A DNA stretch of 32,799 nt. Source: an uncultured bacterium. GTDB lineage: Bacteria > Actinomycetota > Actinomycetes > S36-B12. Both the position numbers and the translations under genes were made by a program. Positions within the stretch are counted from its first letter, which is position 1, and every line of letters begins with the position of its first letter. Below are positions 1 to 6,880 of the stretch, in pieces. The stretch covers positions 1-32,799 of the forward strand of contig CAINMH010000106.1 in assembly GCA_903850745.1 (NCBI GenBank). The letters are read 5' to 3'. The notes under the pieces were generated by a model, which was given only the letters and a program-made list of their open reading frames with translations, searched no databases and had not been told where the DNA came from.

Positions 1-2
1 AC

Positions 3-194
3 GCCGATTTGCAGACGAGCTGGTGCGCGGCAGGCTCGCATATATCCGCGCTCTGGCTCGCAAAAATCAATCACATGACCATCGCGGTCAACTCAGGTCC
101 CACTGCAGTGTCGTGGATGAGCGAAGTCTTCGACCGCAAGACGCCAGCGAGTAGTTGCGACTCACCCTTGCCCGTACTCGAACCGGGTCAGTAA
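3..194 (+). CDS. 3' end of an unrecognised protein (partial)
   Basis: An open frame enters from the left edge and ends with TAA at 192-194, 9 bp before the stop of the convergent MaoC gene. The visible residues have a mixed composition (Trp, Ile, His, Ser) and a GC-rich third codon position. That looks more like coding sequence than the Arg-rich competing frame on the same strand that ends at 154. I do not recognise the family and give no function. The start lies outside the window. The segment is short, so it may not be a gene. Confidence 0.3.
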   Translation, partial: ADLQTSWCAAGSHISALWLAKINHMTIAVNSGPTAVSWMSEVFDRKTPASSCDSPLPVLEPGQ

Positions 195-200
195 ACGTAG

Positions 201-210
201 GTCTTAAGAC
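201..210. repeat. 10-bp perfect palindrome over the MaoC stop codon
   Basis: GTCTTAAGAC is self-complementary and contains the TAA stop (206-204) of the minus-strand MaoC gene, just beyond the end of the plus-strand frame. It may be chance. It is too short to act as an intrinsic terminator by itself. Confidence 0.4.
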
Positions 211-737
211 GGCAGGGTCAGTGGACCGGTCTTGACCTCGGGGAAGTAGTTCTGGCCGATGCCGGAGGAACGCTTGGGGATCATGACCGAGCGAAGCCAA
301 GACACACACTCATCACCGTCTTGATTGACACCTCGGGTACGCATGGTGATGATGCCCATGGTCGGGCGCGACGAACTCTCGCGCGTCTCCAAGCAGATCG
401 ACTCTGCGTACATCGTGTCGCCCACATAGACCGGGTGCGTCAACTTGATGTCATCCCAACCAAGGTTGGCGACGGCATTCTGACTCATGTCGATGACGGA
501 GAGTCCGAGGACGAGTGCGACCGTCAGCCCGGAGTTGACGATGATGCGTCCACCCGTGATCGGATTGGACTGCGCGAGGTGCGCATTGAAGTGGTTCTGA
601 TTGGTGTTGCACGTCAACAACGTGAACCACGTGGAGTCGGCCTCGTTAATGGTGCGGCCGAACGGATGTTGGTAGACGTCGCCCACGACGAAGTCCTCAA
701 AGAATCGGCCGAGCTCGGCCGGATGCACGGTAGCCAT
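204..737 (-). CDS. MaoC family (R)-hydratase-like protein
   Basis: This is a hot-dog fold MaoC-like protein of about 177 residues, of the type that hydrates or dehydrates enoyl-CoA or mesaconyl-CoA thioesters. Seen near the N-terminus: GRFFEDFVVGDVY, then GRTINEADSTWFTLLT, then a glycine-rich strand GGRIIVNSGLT, and later NLGWDDIKL and a GDTMYAES segment. This arrangement is typical of the subfamily annotated as mesaconyl-CoA or beta-methylmalyl-CoA dehydratase-like. In the hydratase motif the usual catalytic Asp position reads Asn (CNTNQNH), while the His remains. I chose ATG at 737 because the family begins shortly before GRFFEDF. TTG 755 and GTG 752 lie in frame upstream, and none has a good Shine-Dalgarno. 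The gene lies 63 bp after DUF3040 in the same direction. The substrate is unknown. Confidence 0.85.
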   Translation of the reverse strand: MATVHPAELGRFFEDFVVGDVYQHPFGRTINEADSTWFTLLTCNTNQNHFNAHLAQSNPITGGRIIVNSGLTVALVLGLSVIDMSQNAVANLGWDDIKLTHPVYVGDTMYAESICLETRESSSRPTMGIITMRTRGVNQDGDECVSWLRSVMIPKRSSGIGQNYFPEVKTGPLTLPS

Positions 738-800
738 GCGGGAATCATTCACCAACGGGATAGCGAGCCTCAGCGGGGGGTCGTGAAGGTGTGACGCGAG

Positions 801-1187
801 TCAGTTGTCGTCGCGACGACGACGCCAGCGATCTTCAAGCCGCGAACTCAAGCCCGGCTTCGCACGCTTGGTTGAGGGATGACGCGGGTTGCCATCTCCG
901 GCGGCCTCCGCGGTCGCGGGCTTGCCGCGGAATCCGGCGTAAGTGAGCAGAGCGCCCATGAGCATGACCACAAATCCGAGAACTCCGACAGCGATCACAC
1001 TGGTGACAGCACCGACCATCATGACCAAAACGCCGAGAAGAAAAGCGATGACTCCGAGCGCAGCACGACCACGATTGGGTTTGGTACCAGAGTTCTGGCG
1101 CAATGCGGTAGCAAACTTGGGGTCCTCTGCGTAGAGGGCCTTCTCCATCTGCTCCAGCAGACGTTGTTCATGCTCAGACAGTGGCAT
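801..1187 (-). CDS. DUF3040 membrane protein
   Basis: This is a small actinobacterial membrane protein of 128 residues. It opens with PLSEHEQRLLEQMEKALYAEDPKFA, the hallmark of DUF3040. Two adjacent hydrophobic segments follow (about residues 43-63 and 65-86), then a basic tail rich in Arg and Lys that ends in an acidic DDN. The family's function is unknown; in other actinobacteria it is often found near division or cell-wall genes. The ATG has a strong ribosome binding site, GGGAGG, 6 nt upstream. It follows dinB in the same direction but is separated from it by a strong hairpin, and it has a possible -10 of its own, so it is probably a separate transcription unit. Confidence 0.88.
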   Translation of the reverse strand: MPLSEHEQRLLEQMEKALYAEDPKFATALRQNSGTKPNRGRAALGVIAFLLGVLVMMVGAVTSVIAVGVLGFVVMLMGALLTYAGFRGKPATAEAAGDGNPRHPSTKRAKPGLSSRLEDRWRRRRDDN

Positions 1188-1210
1188 TGCTACCTCCCCT
1201 CTTCACCTCA

Positions 1211-1216
1211 AGGATA
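1211..1216 (-). promoter_or_regulatory. possible -10 element for the DUF3040 gene
   Basis: TATCCT on the minus strand fits the actinobacterial TANNNT -10. It lies 23 bp upstream of the DUF3040 start codon and downstream of the dinB hairpin. No convincing -35 is visible at 16-18 bp. Confidence 0.3.
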
Positions 1217-1260
1217 CGCCGTTCAGTGCTCCCATGGGAACCCCCTGACTCTACTCCCGT

Positions 1261-1300
1261 CCGGCCGCAATGGCTCCCTGAGCGGGTAGCCAGCGGCCGG
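1261..1300 (-). terminator. GC-rich hairpin directly after dinB
   Basis: An 8-bp inverted repeat (CCGGCCGC ... GCGGCCGG) encloses a second 5-bp one (TGGCT ... AGCCA), with a 2-nt bulge and a 12-nt loop. It starts at the base next to the dinB stop codon (1301-1303). There is no U-tract, which is common for actinobacterial terminators. It probably ends the operon that begins at DUF6504. Confidence 0.6.
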
Positions 1301-2548
1301 TCAATCGCCGGGACCGGGATCCACGAGGCGGGCCGGCTGAACCACCGAGTGGCCATAGCGTGCACGTAGTCGGTCGGCGGCCTGCTCCGCGGCCCGCCAA
1401 TCAAGGGTGGCGGGGGCGTCGCCGGGCACATCGAAGGTCAGTTGCCGCTCTCCCCCATCGGCCTGGATCAAGCCCTCGAGCCGGACACCGACGAGCCGGA
1501 TTCGAACCCGCTGCAGGCCGAGTGCGTCATAGAGCTCAGCGGCCACGTCATAAATCTCGCGCGCGACGTCAGTCGGTTCTGGCAGTGTGCGGGATCGAGT
1601 CAGAGTGCTGAAGTCGGCCATCCGGACCTTGATCACGACAGTGCGGCCTACGGAACCATGTGAACGCAGCCGAGCGGCGACCTTGTGCGAAAGGCGGAGG
1701 AACTCCCGCAGCACGACCTCCGGGTCGTCGATGTCGCGCGCGAAGGTCTCCTCGGCACCCATACTGCGCTCGCCTACATCAGGCGTAACCGATCGTGGAT
1801 CACGACCCCAGGAGAGTTCAGCCAGATGGGTCCCAGCCGCGTTGCCGAGCGCTCGGCGCAAAGTCTCGACGGACGTATGCGCAATATCGCCCACAGTGCG
1901 CAGGCCCAGTCGCACGAGCACCTCTTCGGTCTTCGCGCCGACACCCCACAATGCTGCGACAGGAAGGGGATGTAGGAACTCAATGACCTCATCACCCGGC
2001 ACGACAAGTAGACCATCGGGCTTGGCGCGCGTTGAGGCGAGTTTGGCAACAAATTTGGTAGTCGCAACACCTACCGAGCAGGTGATGCCCTGCTCATCGT
2101 GGACTCGCGCGCGAATCAACTCACCGATGCGCGAGGGTGCTCCGAGCCGGCGCACGGCACCCGCAACATCGAGGAATGCTTCATCAAGACTGAGTGGTTC
2201 GACTAGCGGAGTCACAGAGTTGAAAATCGCCATCACGCCCGCGCTCACTTCGCTATAGCGATGATGCTGGGGCTCAATCACCGTCGCATCTGGGGCAATG
2301 CGTCGGGCTCGACTCATCGGCATTGCGGAGTGAACTCCGAGTGCGCGCGCTTCATAGGTTGCAGAGAGCACCACTCCTCGGCTACCGCTGCCGCCAACGA
2401 TGACAGGAGTGCCCACAAGTTCGGGCCGAGTGAGCAACTCCACCGACGCATAAAACGCATCCATATCGATATGCAGGATCGTGCAGCCTGCGTCGTCGGA
2501 GCCGAGTCCGGTGGGGCCGGACTGCCGACGGATCTGACTGCGGCTCAT
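1301..2548 (-). CDS. dinB: DNA polymerase IV (Y-family translesion polymerase)
   Basis: This is a Y-family polymerase of 415 residues that copies across damaged template bases. The palm motif ILHIDMDAFYASVE (Asp28 metal ligand) and the SLDEAFLDV motif (about residues 120-128, Asp122 and Glu123) are intact, so it should be catalytically active, unlike ImuB-type proteins. SCSVG-type and KFVAKLAS segments and a helix-hairpin-helix region (LWGVGAKTEEVLVRLGLRT) follow, then the little-finger domain. Near the C-terminus, about residues 369-373, QLTFD resembles a beta-clamp binding motif. ATG 2548 gives a normal DinB N-terminus and lies 7 nt after the dnaE2 stop, so translation is probably coupled. 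The reading frame stays open a long way upstream inside dnaE2, but that extension is only a shadow of dnaE2. Confidence 0.93.
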   Translation of the reverse strand: MSRSQIRRQSGPTGLGSDDAGCTILHIDMDAFYASVELLTRPELVGTPVIVGGSGSRGVVLSATYEARALGVHSAMPMSRARRIAPDATVIEPQHHRYSEVSAGVMAIFNSVTPLVEPLSLDEAFLDVAGAVRRLGAPSRIGELIRARVHDEQGITCSVGVATTKFVAKLASTRAKPDGLLVVPGDEVIEFLHPLPVAALWGVGAKTEEVLVRLGLRTVGDIAHTSVETLRRALGNAAGTHLAELSWGRDPRSVTPDVGERSMGAEETFARDIDDPEVVLREFLRLSHKVAARLRSHGSVGRTVVIKVRMADFSTLTRSRTLPEPTDVAREIYDVAAELYDALGLQRVRIRLVGVRLEGLIQADGGERQLTFDVPGDAPATLDWRAAEQAADRLRARYGHSVVQPARLVDPGPGD

Positions 2549-2555
2549 AGGAGCA

Positions 2556-5500
2556 TCATCCGCTGCTCCCCGGACTCGCGTGCCACAACCGTCTCGCGCG
2601 CGTGTCGTCGCCAGCCGGTCGAATATCGGCATATGGGGACTGCTTGAAGCCACTCGCGTGCAAAAGCACCCGCCGACTGCGCGGCGCCTCGGCCGTGGGG
2701 CCATCGACTTGGGGTCGAATATAGGACTCCACAGCAGTGATGCCACCCGATTGCCACGCGGAATGCGCGCCATTGAGCTCCCAACATCCAGTTGCCCGGA
2801 TGGACACTCCGCGTGGCCCGGTGCGGCGTACGTGTCCACGAATAAGCAGCAGCCACGAATGAAAGACCGTCGAGGCATACGGCCCCTGCGCGTCCTCAAA
2901 GAAAGTGGCATCAATCGGGCCGGTCGAATCATCGAGCGTCGCGAAGATGACTCGTCGCCCGGAACGTACGGGTGGAGTCTGTACTGCGACCTTGACCCCA
3001 GCGATCCAGATCTCTTGCTCAGAACGACAACTCAGCAATTGGGAGGATCGTGTGATGCCTAGGTCGCGCATCATTGGCGCATAGAACTCCATGAGGTGGT
3101 GACTGGCGTCGAGACCCAGCACATCGAGTTCGGCGCGCACACGTTCGGCTGCGCTGAGGTCAGCGAGCCCAGTGGAGATCGGGATGTCTTCTGCTCCACC
3201 GATATCGAAAGCGAGTTGATCAGCGGTCGCTGTGTGCCGTCCGCCTCTCAGCCGGTCAAGATCGGCGACCTGCAATAACAGATCTCGACGCGTTACTCGG
3301 CGACGTGACGCGGTGGACGAGATGCCATAGACCGAATCAAATCCGCCAGCGAGTACGAGCCGTTCGACCACCGGCCGCGAGACACGGGCACGCTGCCAGA
3401 AGTCGGGTAGCGAGACATAGGGCTGAGCACCGACTATTTGCTCAACCTCAGCCTCACTGATGCCCTTGACCTCGGCAAGTGACAGCCGTAGCCCACGCGA
3501 CTCACCGTCCTGAGTGGACTCGACGCGATAGGTCGCATGTGAGTAGTTGACATCAAGCCCGAGAATTTCGATGCCCATCACGCGCGCATCATCGAGAATA
3601 AGTCGTTTGGGGTACATGCCCGGATCGTGCGTCAGCACTCCGGCATAGAACGCCGCCGGATAGTGCGTCTTGAGCCACGCTGATTGATAAGTCGGCAACG
3701 CGAACGCGGCGGCGTGGGCCTTGCAGAAACCAAAAGAAGCAAAAGCACGCAGCACTTCCCAGACCTTCTCGACCGTAACCAAGTCGTAGCCACGACGCAA
3801 TGCCGCGGGATAGAACCAGACGCGTACGTCGTCAATCGCCGCTGGACTGCCCATGCTGCGTCGTGTCTCATCAGCTTCGGCCAGCGTGCAGCCGGTCATG
3901 ATCGACACGATGCGTAGCACCTGCTCGTGGAATACAACGACCCCGAATGTCTCAGCGAGTGCGGGCCGCAGATCATCGTGGATGTAGACCGGATCATTCC
4001 AGCCCTGTCGAGCCCGAAGAAATGGTGTGATCATGTCGGACTTGATCGGGCCGGGCCGGAAGAGCGAGATATCGATAATGATGTCGTTGAACGTATCTGG
4101 AGCAAATTTGCCGATGAGTTCACGTTGACCAGGTGACTCAATCTGAAAGCAGCCGAGAGTCTTCGAGGACTGGATGAGTGCGAATGTCGCCGGATCATCT
4201 AGGGACACATCATCGATCTCAACATGTGTGCCTTGCACCCGAATGACTTCATCGAGAGTGTGCGCCATCGCCGATTGCATGCGGATGCCGAGGACATCGA
4301 GTTTGAGTAGACCGAGCTCTTCGACATCATCTTTGTCGAACTGACTCATTGGGTAGCCCGCTGCGCTTTGCTCAACCGGAGTGCGATCGAGCAGGGTCGC
4401 ATCAGAGAGCAACACACCACACGGATGTAGTGCGATATGGCGTGGGAGACCATCTAGTCCTTCGACGAGATCTATCAGATCATCAAGATCGCCACGTCGG
4501 GCAAGTTGGGCGAGACCTGAACCGCGTACCTCGGGCAGGTCGGTGAGTGCAGTGCGCAGATCACGGGCTCGAATATGCGGAACTGCCTTAGCGAATGTGT
4601 CGATTTCACCCCGTGGCAGACCCAACGCTGCCCCAACATCACGGATTGCATGGCGTGCGCGGTAGGTCTCCATCATCGAGACGCAGGCGGTGCGCTCGGT
4701 GCCGAAGCGATCAAAGATGAGGTCGTAGACCTCCGTGCGCCGGGCAGACTCCACGTCGATGTCAATATCGGGTAGCGCGCGACGTAGTGGCGAAAGAAAG
4801 CGCTCCATCAACAGGCCATAACGCATCGGGTCGACCCCGGATATGCCTAGGGCGAAGTTGATGAGACTGCCGGCACCGGATCCCCGTGCGGCGACTCGAA
4901 TGCCAGATCGGCGCGCAAGATCGACGACTTCACCGACGGTCAAGAAATAGGTGGCAAAACCAAGCTGCTCGACAATCGACAACTCGTCGTCAAGTCGCTC
5001 CTGCGCGGCGCTGTGCTCCCACACGGGATATCGGGAATTGATGCCGGCTTCACAGCGATGACGCAACACACGCGCAGCTTCATGATCGGCGCGACCAAGC
5101 AGGATCTCGGCCTCTGGCACGTGAATCTCGCCAATGCCGAGATCGCGCTCGGGATCAAGCACACAGGATTGAGCAAGTGTCGCAGTGTCATACATCAATT
5201 GCGTGGCTCGACTAGACGACAGTCCAGCAGCGATCGCTATCTCTGTCGCGATCGCGTGCATTTGGGCTGAGTCAATGAGATAGCCCTCGCTGTTGGCACG
5301 ATCACGGTGCCGACTATCAAGAGGAACAAGTCGACGAATGGCATCGAGTACGTCGACCATACGCGCTTGATCGGGAGTGGCGTAACGAACCGCATGGCTG
5401 AAGACCACATCGATGCTTTGACTATCGGCCCAACCGAGCATGCGAGCAGCGAGTGCAGTCGACAGCGAGCCATTTGGGGCGCGATGACTCGTGACCGCGA

Positions 5501-6023
5501 TGCGCAGATCACATTGCTCACGCCATGGTGCGACTGCCGCAGTGGCGAGATCGGGCCGATTAACCGCAAGTGCATGGCCTACCTCGGAGTCATGACCGAG
5601 TAGAACAACGAGACTACGAGTGTCAAGATCGGGTGCATCCGTGATTGACAGTCGGGGATCGCCACGCTCGGCATGCGCAATGCTGACGGCACGACACAGT
5701 GATGCCCAGCCTTGCCGCCCGCGGGCGAGCAAAACTGCGCGCGGATCAGAGCGATCGCGCCAAGTGCCACCATGCGCGGGAGTTCGCTGTCGCTGTGTGG
5801 CGACAGGCAACAATGGCGCAGTCGCGAGATCGACGCCCAGCACGGGAGAGATGCCGGCTTGAGCACAGGCGATCGCGAAGCGTACGGCGCCGTAAACGCC
5901 ATCGCGATCAGTGAGCGCAAGAACCTCCTGGCCGAGCGCAGCAGCACGCTTAACCAACGCATCGGGGCGGCATGCCCCATATCTCAAGGAGAATCCGGAA
6001 GCCACCCGCAGGTGCGCAGTCAC
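2556..6023 (-). CDS. dnaE2: DnaE2-like error-prone DNA polymerase III alpha subunit
   Basis: This C-family polymerase has 1155 residues and is the second, damage-associated alpha subunit type rather than the main replicase. Seen in order: a PHP domain (about 1-70), the polymerase core with RGSGAGSLINFALGI (380-394), the catalytic pair in PDIDID (Asp419, Asp421), the third catalytic Asp in LLKLDVLGI (Asp576), GFCKAHAAAFALPTYQ (765-780), helix-hairpin-helix sequence near 850-900, and an OB-fold (about 1003-1085). DQLAFD (935-940) could be a clamp-binding peptide. The PHP entry HLRVASGFS has lost several metal-ligand positions, so proofreading by this domain is unlikely. The start is GTG 6023, overlapping the HEPN gene stop as GTGA. 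DinB follows after 7 nt. Confidence 0.93.
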   Translation of the reverse strand: MTAHLRVASGFSLRYGACRPDALVKRAAALGQEVLALTDRDGVYGAVRFAIACAQAGISPVLGVDLATAPLLPVATQRQRTPAHGGTWRDRSDPRAVLLARGRQGWASLCRAVSIAHAERGDPRLSITDAPDLDTRSLVVLLGHDSEVGHALAVNRPDLATAAVAPWREQCDLRIAVTSHRAPNGSLSTALAARMLGWADSQSIDVVFSHAVRYATPDQARMVDVLDAIRRLVPLDSRHRDRANSEGYLIDSAQMHAIATEIAIAAGLSSSRATQLMYDTATLAQSCVLDPERDLGIGEIHVPEAEILLGRADHEAARVLRHRCEAGINSRYPVWEHSAAQERLDDELSIVEQLGFATYFLTVGEVVDLARRSGIRVAARGSGAGSLINFALGISGVDPMRYGLLMERFLSPLRRALPDIDIDVESARRTEVYDLIFDRFGTERTACVSMMETYRARHAIRDVGAALGLPRGEIDTFAKAVPHIRARDLRTALTDLPEVRGSGLAQLARRGDLDDLIDLVEGLDGLPRHIALHPCGVLLSDATLLDRTPVEQSAAGYPMSQFDKDDVEELGLLKLDVLGIRMQSAMAHTLDEVIRVQGTHVEIDDVSLDDPATFALIQSSKTLGCFQIESPGQRELIGKFAPDTFNDIIIDISLFRPGPIKSDMITPFLRARQGWNDPVYIHDDLRPALAETFGVVVFHEQVLRIVSIMTGCTLAEADETRRSMGSPAAIDDVRVWFYPAALRRGYDLVTVEKVWEVLRAFASFGFCKAHAAAFALPTYQSAWLKTHYPAAFYAGVLTHDPGMYPKRLILDDARVMGIEILGLDVNYSHATYRVESTQDGESRGLRLSLAEVKGISEAEVEQIVGAQPYVSLPDFWQRARVSRPVVERLVLAGGFDSVYGISSTASRRRVTRRDLLLQVADLDRLRGGRHTATADQLAFDIGGAEDIPISTGLADLSAAERVRAELDVLGLDASHHLMEFYAPMMRDLGITRSSQLLSCRSEQEIWIAGVKVAVQTPPVRSGRRVIFATLDDSTGPIDATFFEDAQGPYASTVFHSWLLLIRGHVRRTGPRGVSIRATGCWELNGAHSAWQSGGITAVESYIRPQVDGPTAEAPRSRRVLLHASGFKQSPYADIRPAGDDTRARRLWHASPGSSG

Positions 6024-6436
6024 ACCCCGACCGGATGCAGTGGTGCCTGATAGTGAACGCCGAGCTGATCGGCGACGAGCGCCAGGAATGAGTTGGCGTC
6101 ACGCAATAGGTCATCGGCGTCACGCGCACTCACTGCAGTGCGACTGCCTGCCTCTGCGGCAATGCGCTTGGCAGAGCAAGATGAGAAGAAGATCGCCCAC
6201 TCAGTCAGATCGGGTGCGACCTTGGGCAGTAGCAACCAGACACTGCGTGGACGGCCACGCGTGGGACGTGCACGCGCAGCGAGGACTGCAGCAGCAGCAC
6301 GCAATGCAGCGATGTAGGCATGTGCGTATCGCTGCGTGATGGTCTCAGCGACGCTTGCTTCCGTGATAGAGCGACTAGCGGACTGCACGAGGTCGTATGC
6401 GGCCTGCGGCAGACGAGTGGGTTGTGGGATTGCCAT
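6020..6436 (-). CDS. SAV_6107-family HEPN domain protein
   Basis: This helical protein has 138 residues. The conserved core TQRYAHAYIAALRAAAAVLA, then ARARPTRGRPRSVW, then APDLTEWAIFFSS and SARDADDLLRDANSFLALV match the actinobacterial SAV_6107-type HEPN family. I see no Rx4-6H motif, the usual HEPN ribonuclease signature, so it is more likely a scaffold or regulator than a nuclease. ATG 6436 has an ideal AGGAGG 4 nt upstream (visible on the complementary strand at 6441-6446). It overlaps dnaE2 by 4 bp and lies 29 bp after DUF6504. The constant company of translesion polymerases suggests a role in polymerase assembly or control; this is inference. Confidence 0.82.
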   Translation of the reverse strand: MAIPQPTRLPQAAYDLVQSASRSITEASVAETITQRYAHAYIAALRAAAAVLAARARPTRGRPRSVWLLLPKVAPDLTEWAIFFSSCSAKRIAAEAGSRTAVSARDADDLLRDANSFLALVADQLGVHYQAPLHPVGV

Positions 6437-6465
6437 GGTTCCTCCTAGATGAAATGCGGGGTACT

Positions 6466-6762
6466 TCAGTCGTGAACTTGAGTGACGGACCATCGGCCCG
6501 TCGCGGTGTCGCGGGAGAGGTCAAAGACCCCGCCGGTGTCGGTCTCGACCCGCCAGACCGCTCGGTCAGCGGGCAGTTCGGTGCGGCGACTCGCGGTGAA
6601 CGGTCGCCACCAGACTCCAGCGGCCATCCAGTAGGCGAGGACTTCGCGCACGAGATAGCGCCGGCCCCGCCACCGGAAGGCATGTGGGGCGCTCGGCCGC
6701 TCGCTGGCCTCGAGGCGCAGCACCGTCTCCACGGAGACGGGATCGGCATAGCGGCGGGTCAT
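6466..6762 (-). CDS. DUF6504 family protein
   Basis: This is a 98-residue protein, first in the translesion operon. The segment FRWRGRRYLVREVLAYW, followed by WWRPF and then AVWRVETDTGGVFDLSRD and TGRWSVTQVHD, is the DUF6504 pattern: Trp- and Arg-rich beta strands. It is soluble, with no signal or membrane segment. The function is unknown. In actinobacteria the family is often next to dnaE2- or dinB-type genes. ATG 6762 has AAGGAG 4 nt upstream. A LexA-like box lies 22 bp before the start codon and a PafBC-type promoter precedes it. Confidence 0.82.
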   Translation of the reverse strand: MTRRYADPVSVETVLRLEASERPSAPHAFRWRGRRYLVREVLAYWMAAGVWWRPFTASRRTELPADRAVWRVETDTGGVFDLSRDTATGRWSVTQVHD

Positions 6763-6783
6763 CGGACTCCTTGGGATAAATTT

Positions 6784-6797
6784 CGTACAGGTGTTCG
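6784..6797 (-). promoter_or_regulatory. LexA (SOS) box candidate
   Basis: CGTACAGGTGTTCG matches the actinobacterial LexA operator CGAAC-N4-GTTCG with one mismatch, in the left half-site. It lies 22 bp upstream of the DUF6504 start and just downstream of the -10 element, over the expected transcription start, a position where LexA would block transcription. Confidence 0.65.
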
Positions 6798-6803
6798 ATA
6801 TGG

Positions 6804-6826
6804 AGGCTAGGCCACCCCACTGACAG
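6804..6826 (-). promoter_or_regulatory. RecA-NDp / PafBC-type damage promoter
   Basis: The minus strand reads C-TGTCAGTG, then exactly 8 nt, then TAGCCT. The published mycobacterial LexA-independent damage promoter is TTGTCRGTG-N8-TANNNT, bound with the activator PafBC. Only the first base differs. A conventional alternative also exists: TTGACG (6828-6833) with an 18-bp spacer to the same TAGCCT. Either would drive DUF6504-HEPN-dnaE2-dinB. Confidence 0.68.
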
Positions 6827-6868
6827 TCGTCAACCCCGCATTTCGAACCTCGGGATCATGGGCGGGGC

Positions 6869-6874
6869 TAACGT
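6869..6874 (+). promoter_or_regulatory. -10 element of a predicted leaderless promoter (methyltransferase)
   Basis: TAACGT, then 6 nt, then ATG at 6881. TANNNT placed 6 nt before the start codon is the usual arrangement for actinobacterial leaderless mRNAs. No clear -35 is visible. Confidence 0.5.
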
Positions 6875-6880
6875 GAGGAC

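Noticed and set aside
2-154. Alternative plus-strand frame at the left edge
   Set aside because: It is Arg-rich with AT-richer third positions; the frame ending at 194 looks more like coding sequence. Neither is certain.
1301-2548. Reading the Y-family gene as ImuB
   Set aside because: ImuB proteins lack the catalytic acidic residues; here HIDMD and SLDEAF are intact, so DinB is the better name.
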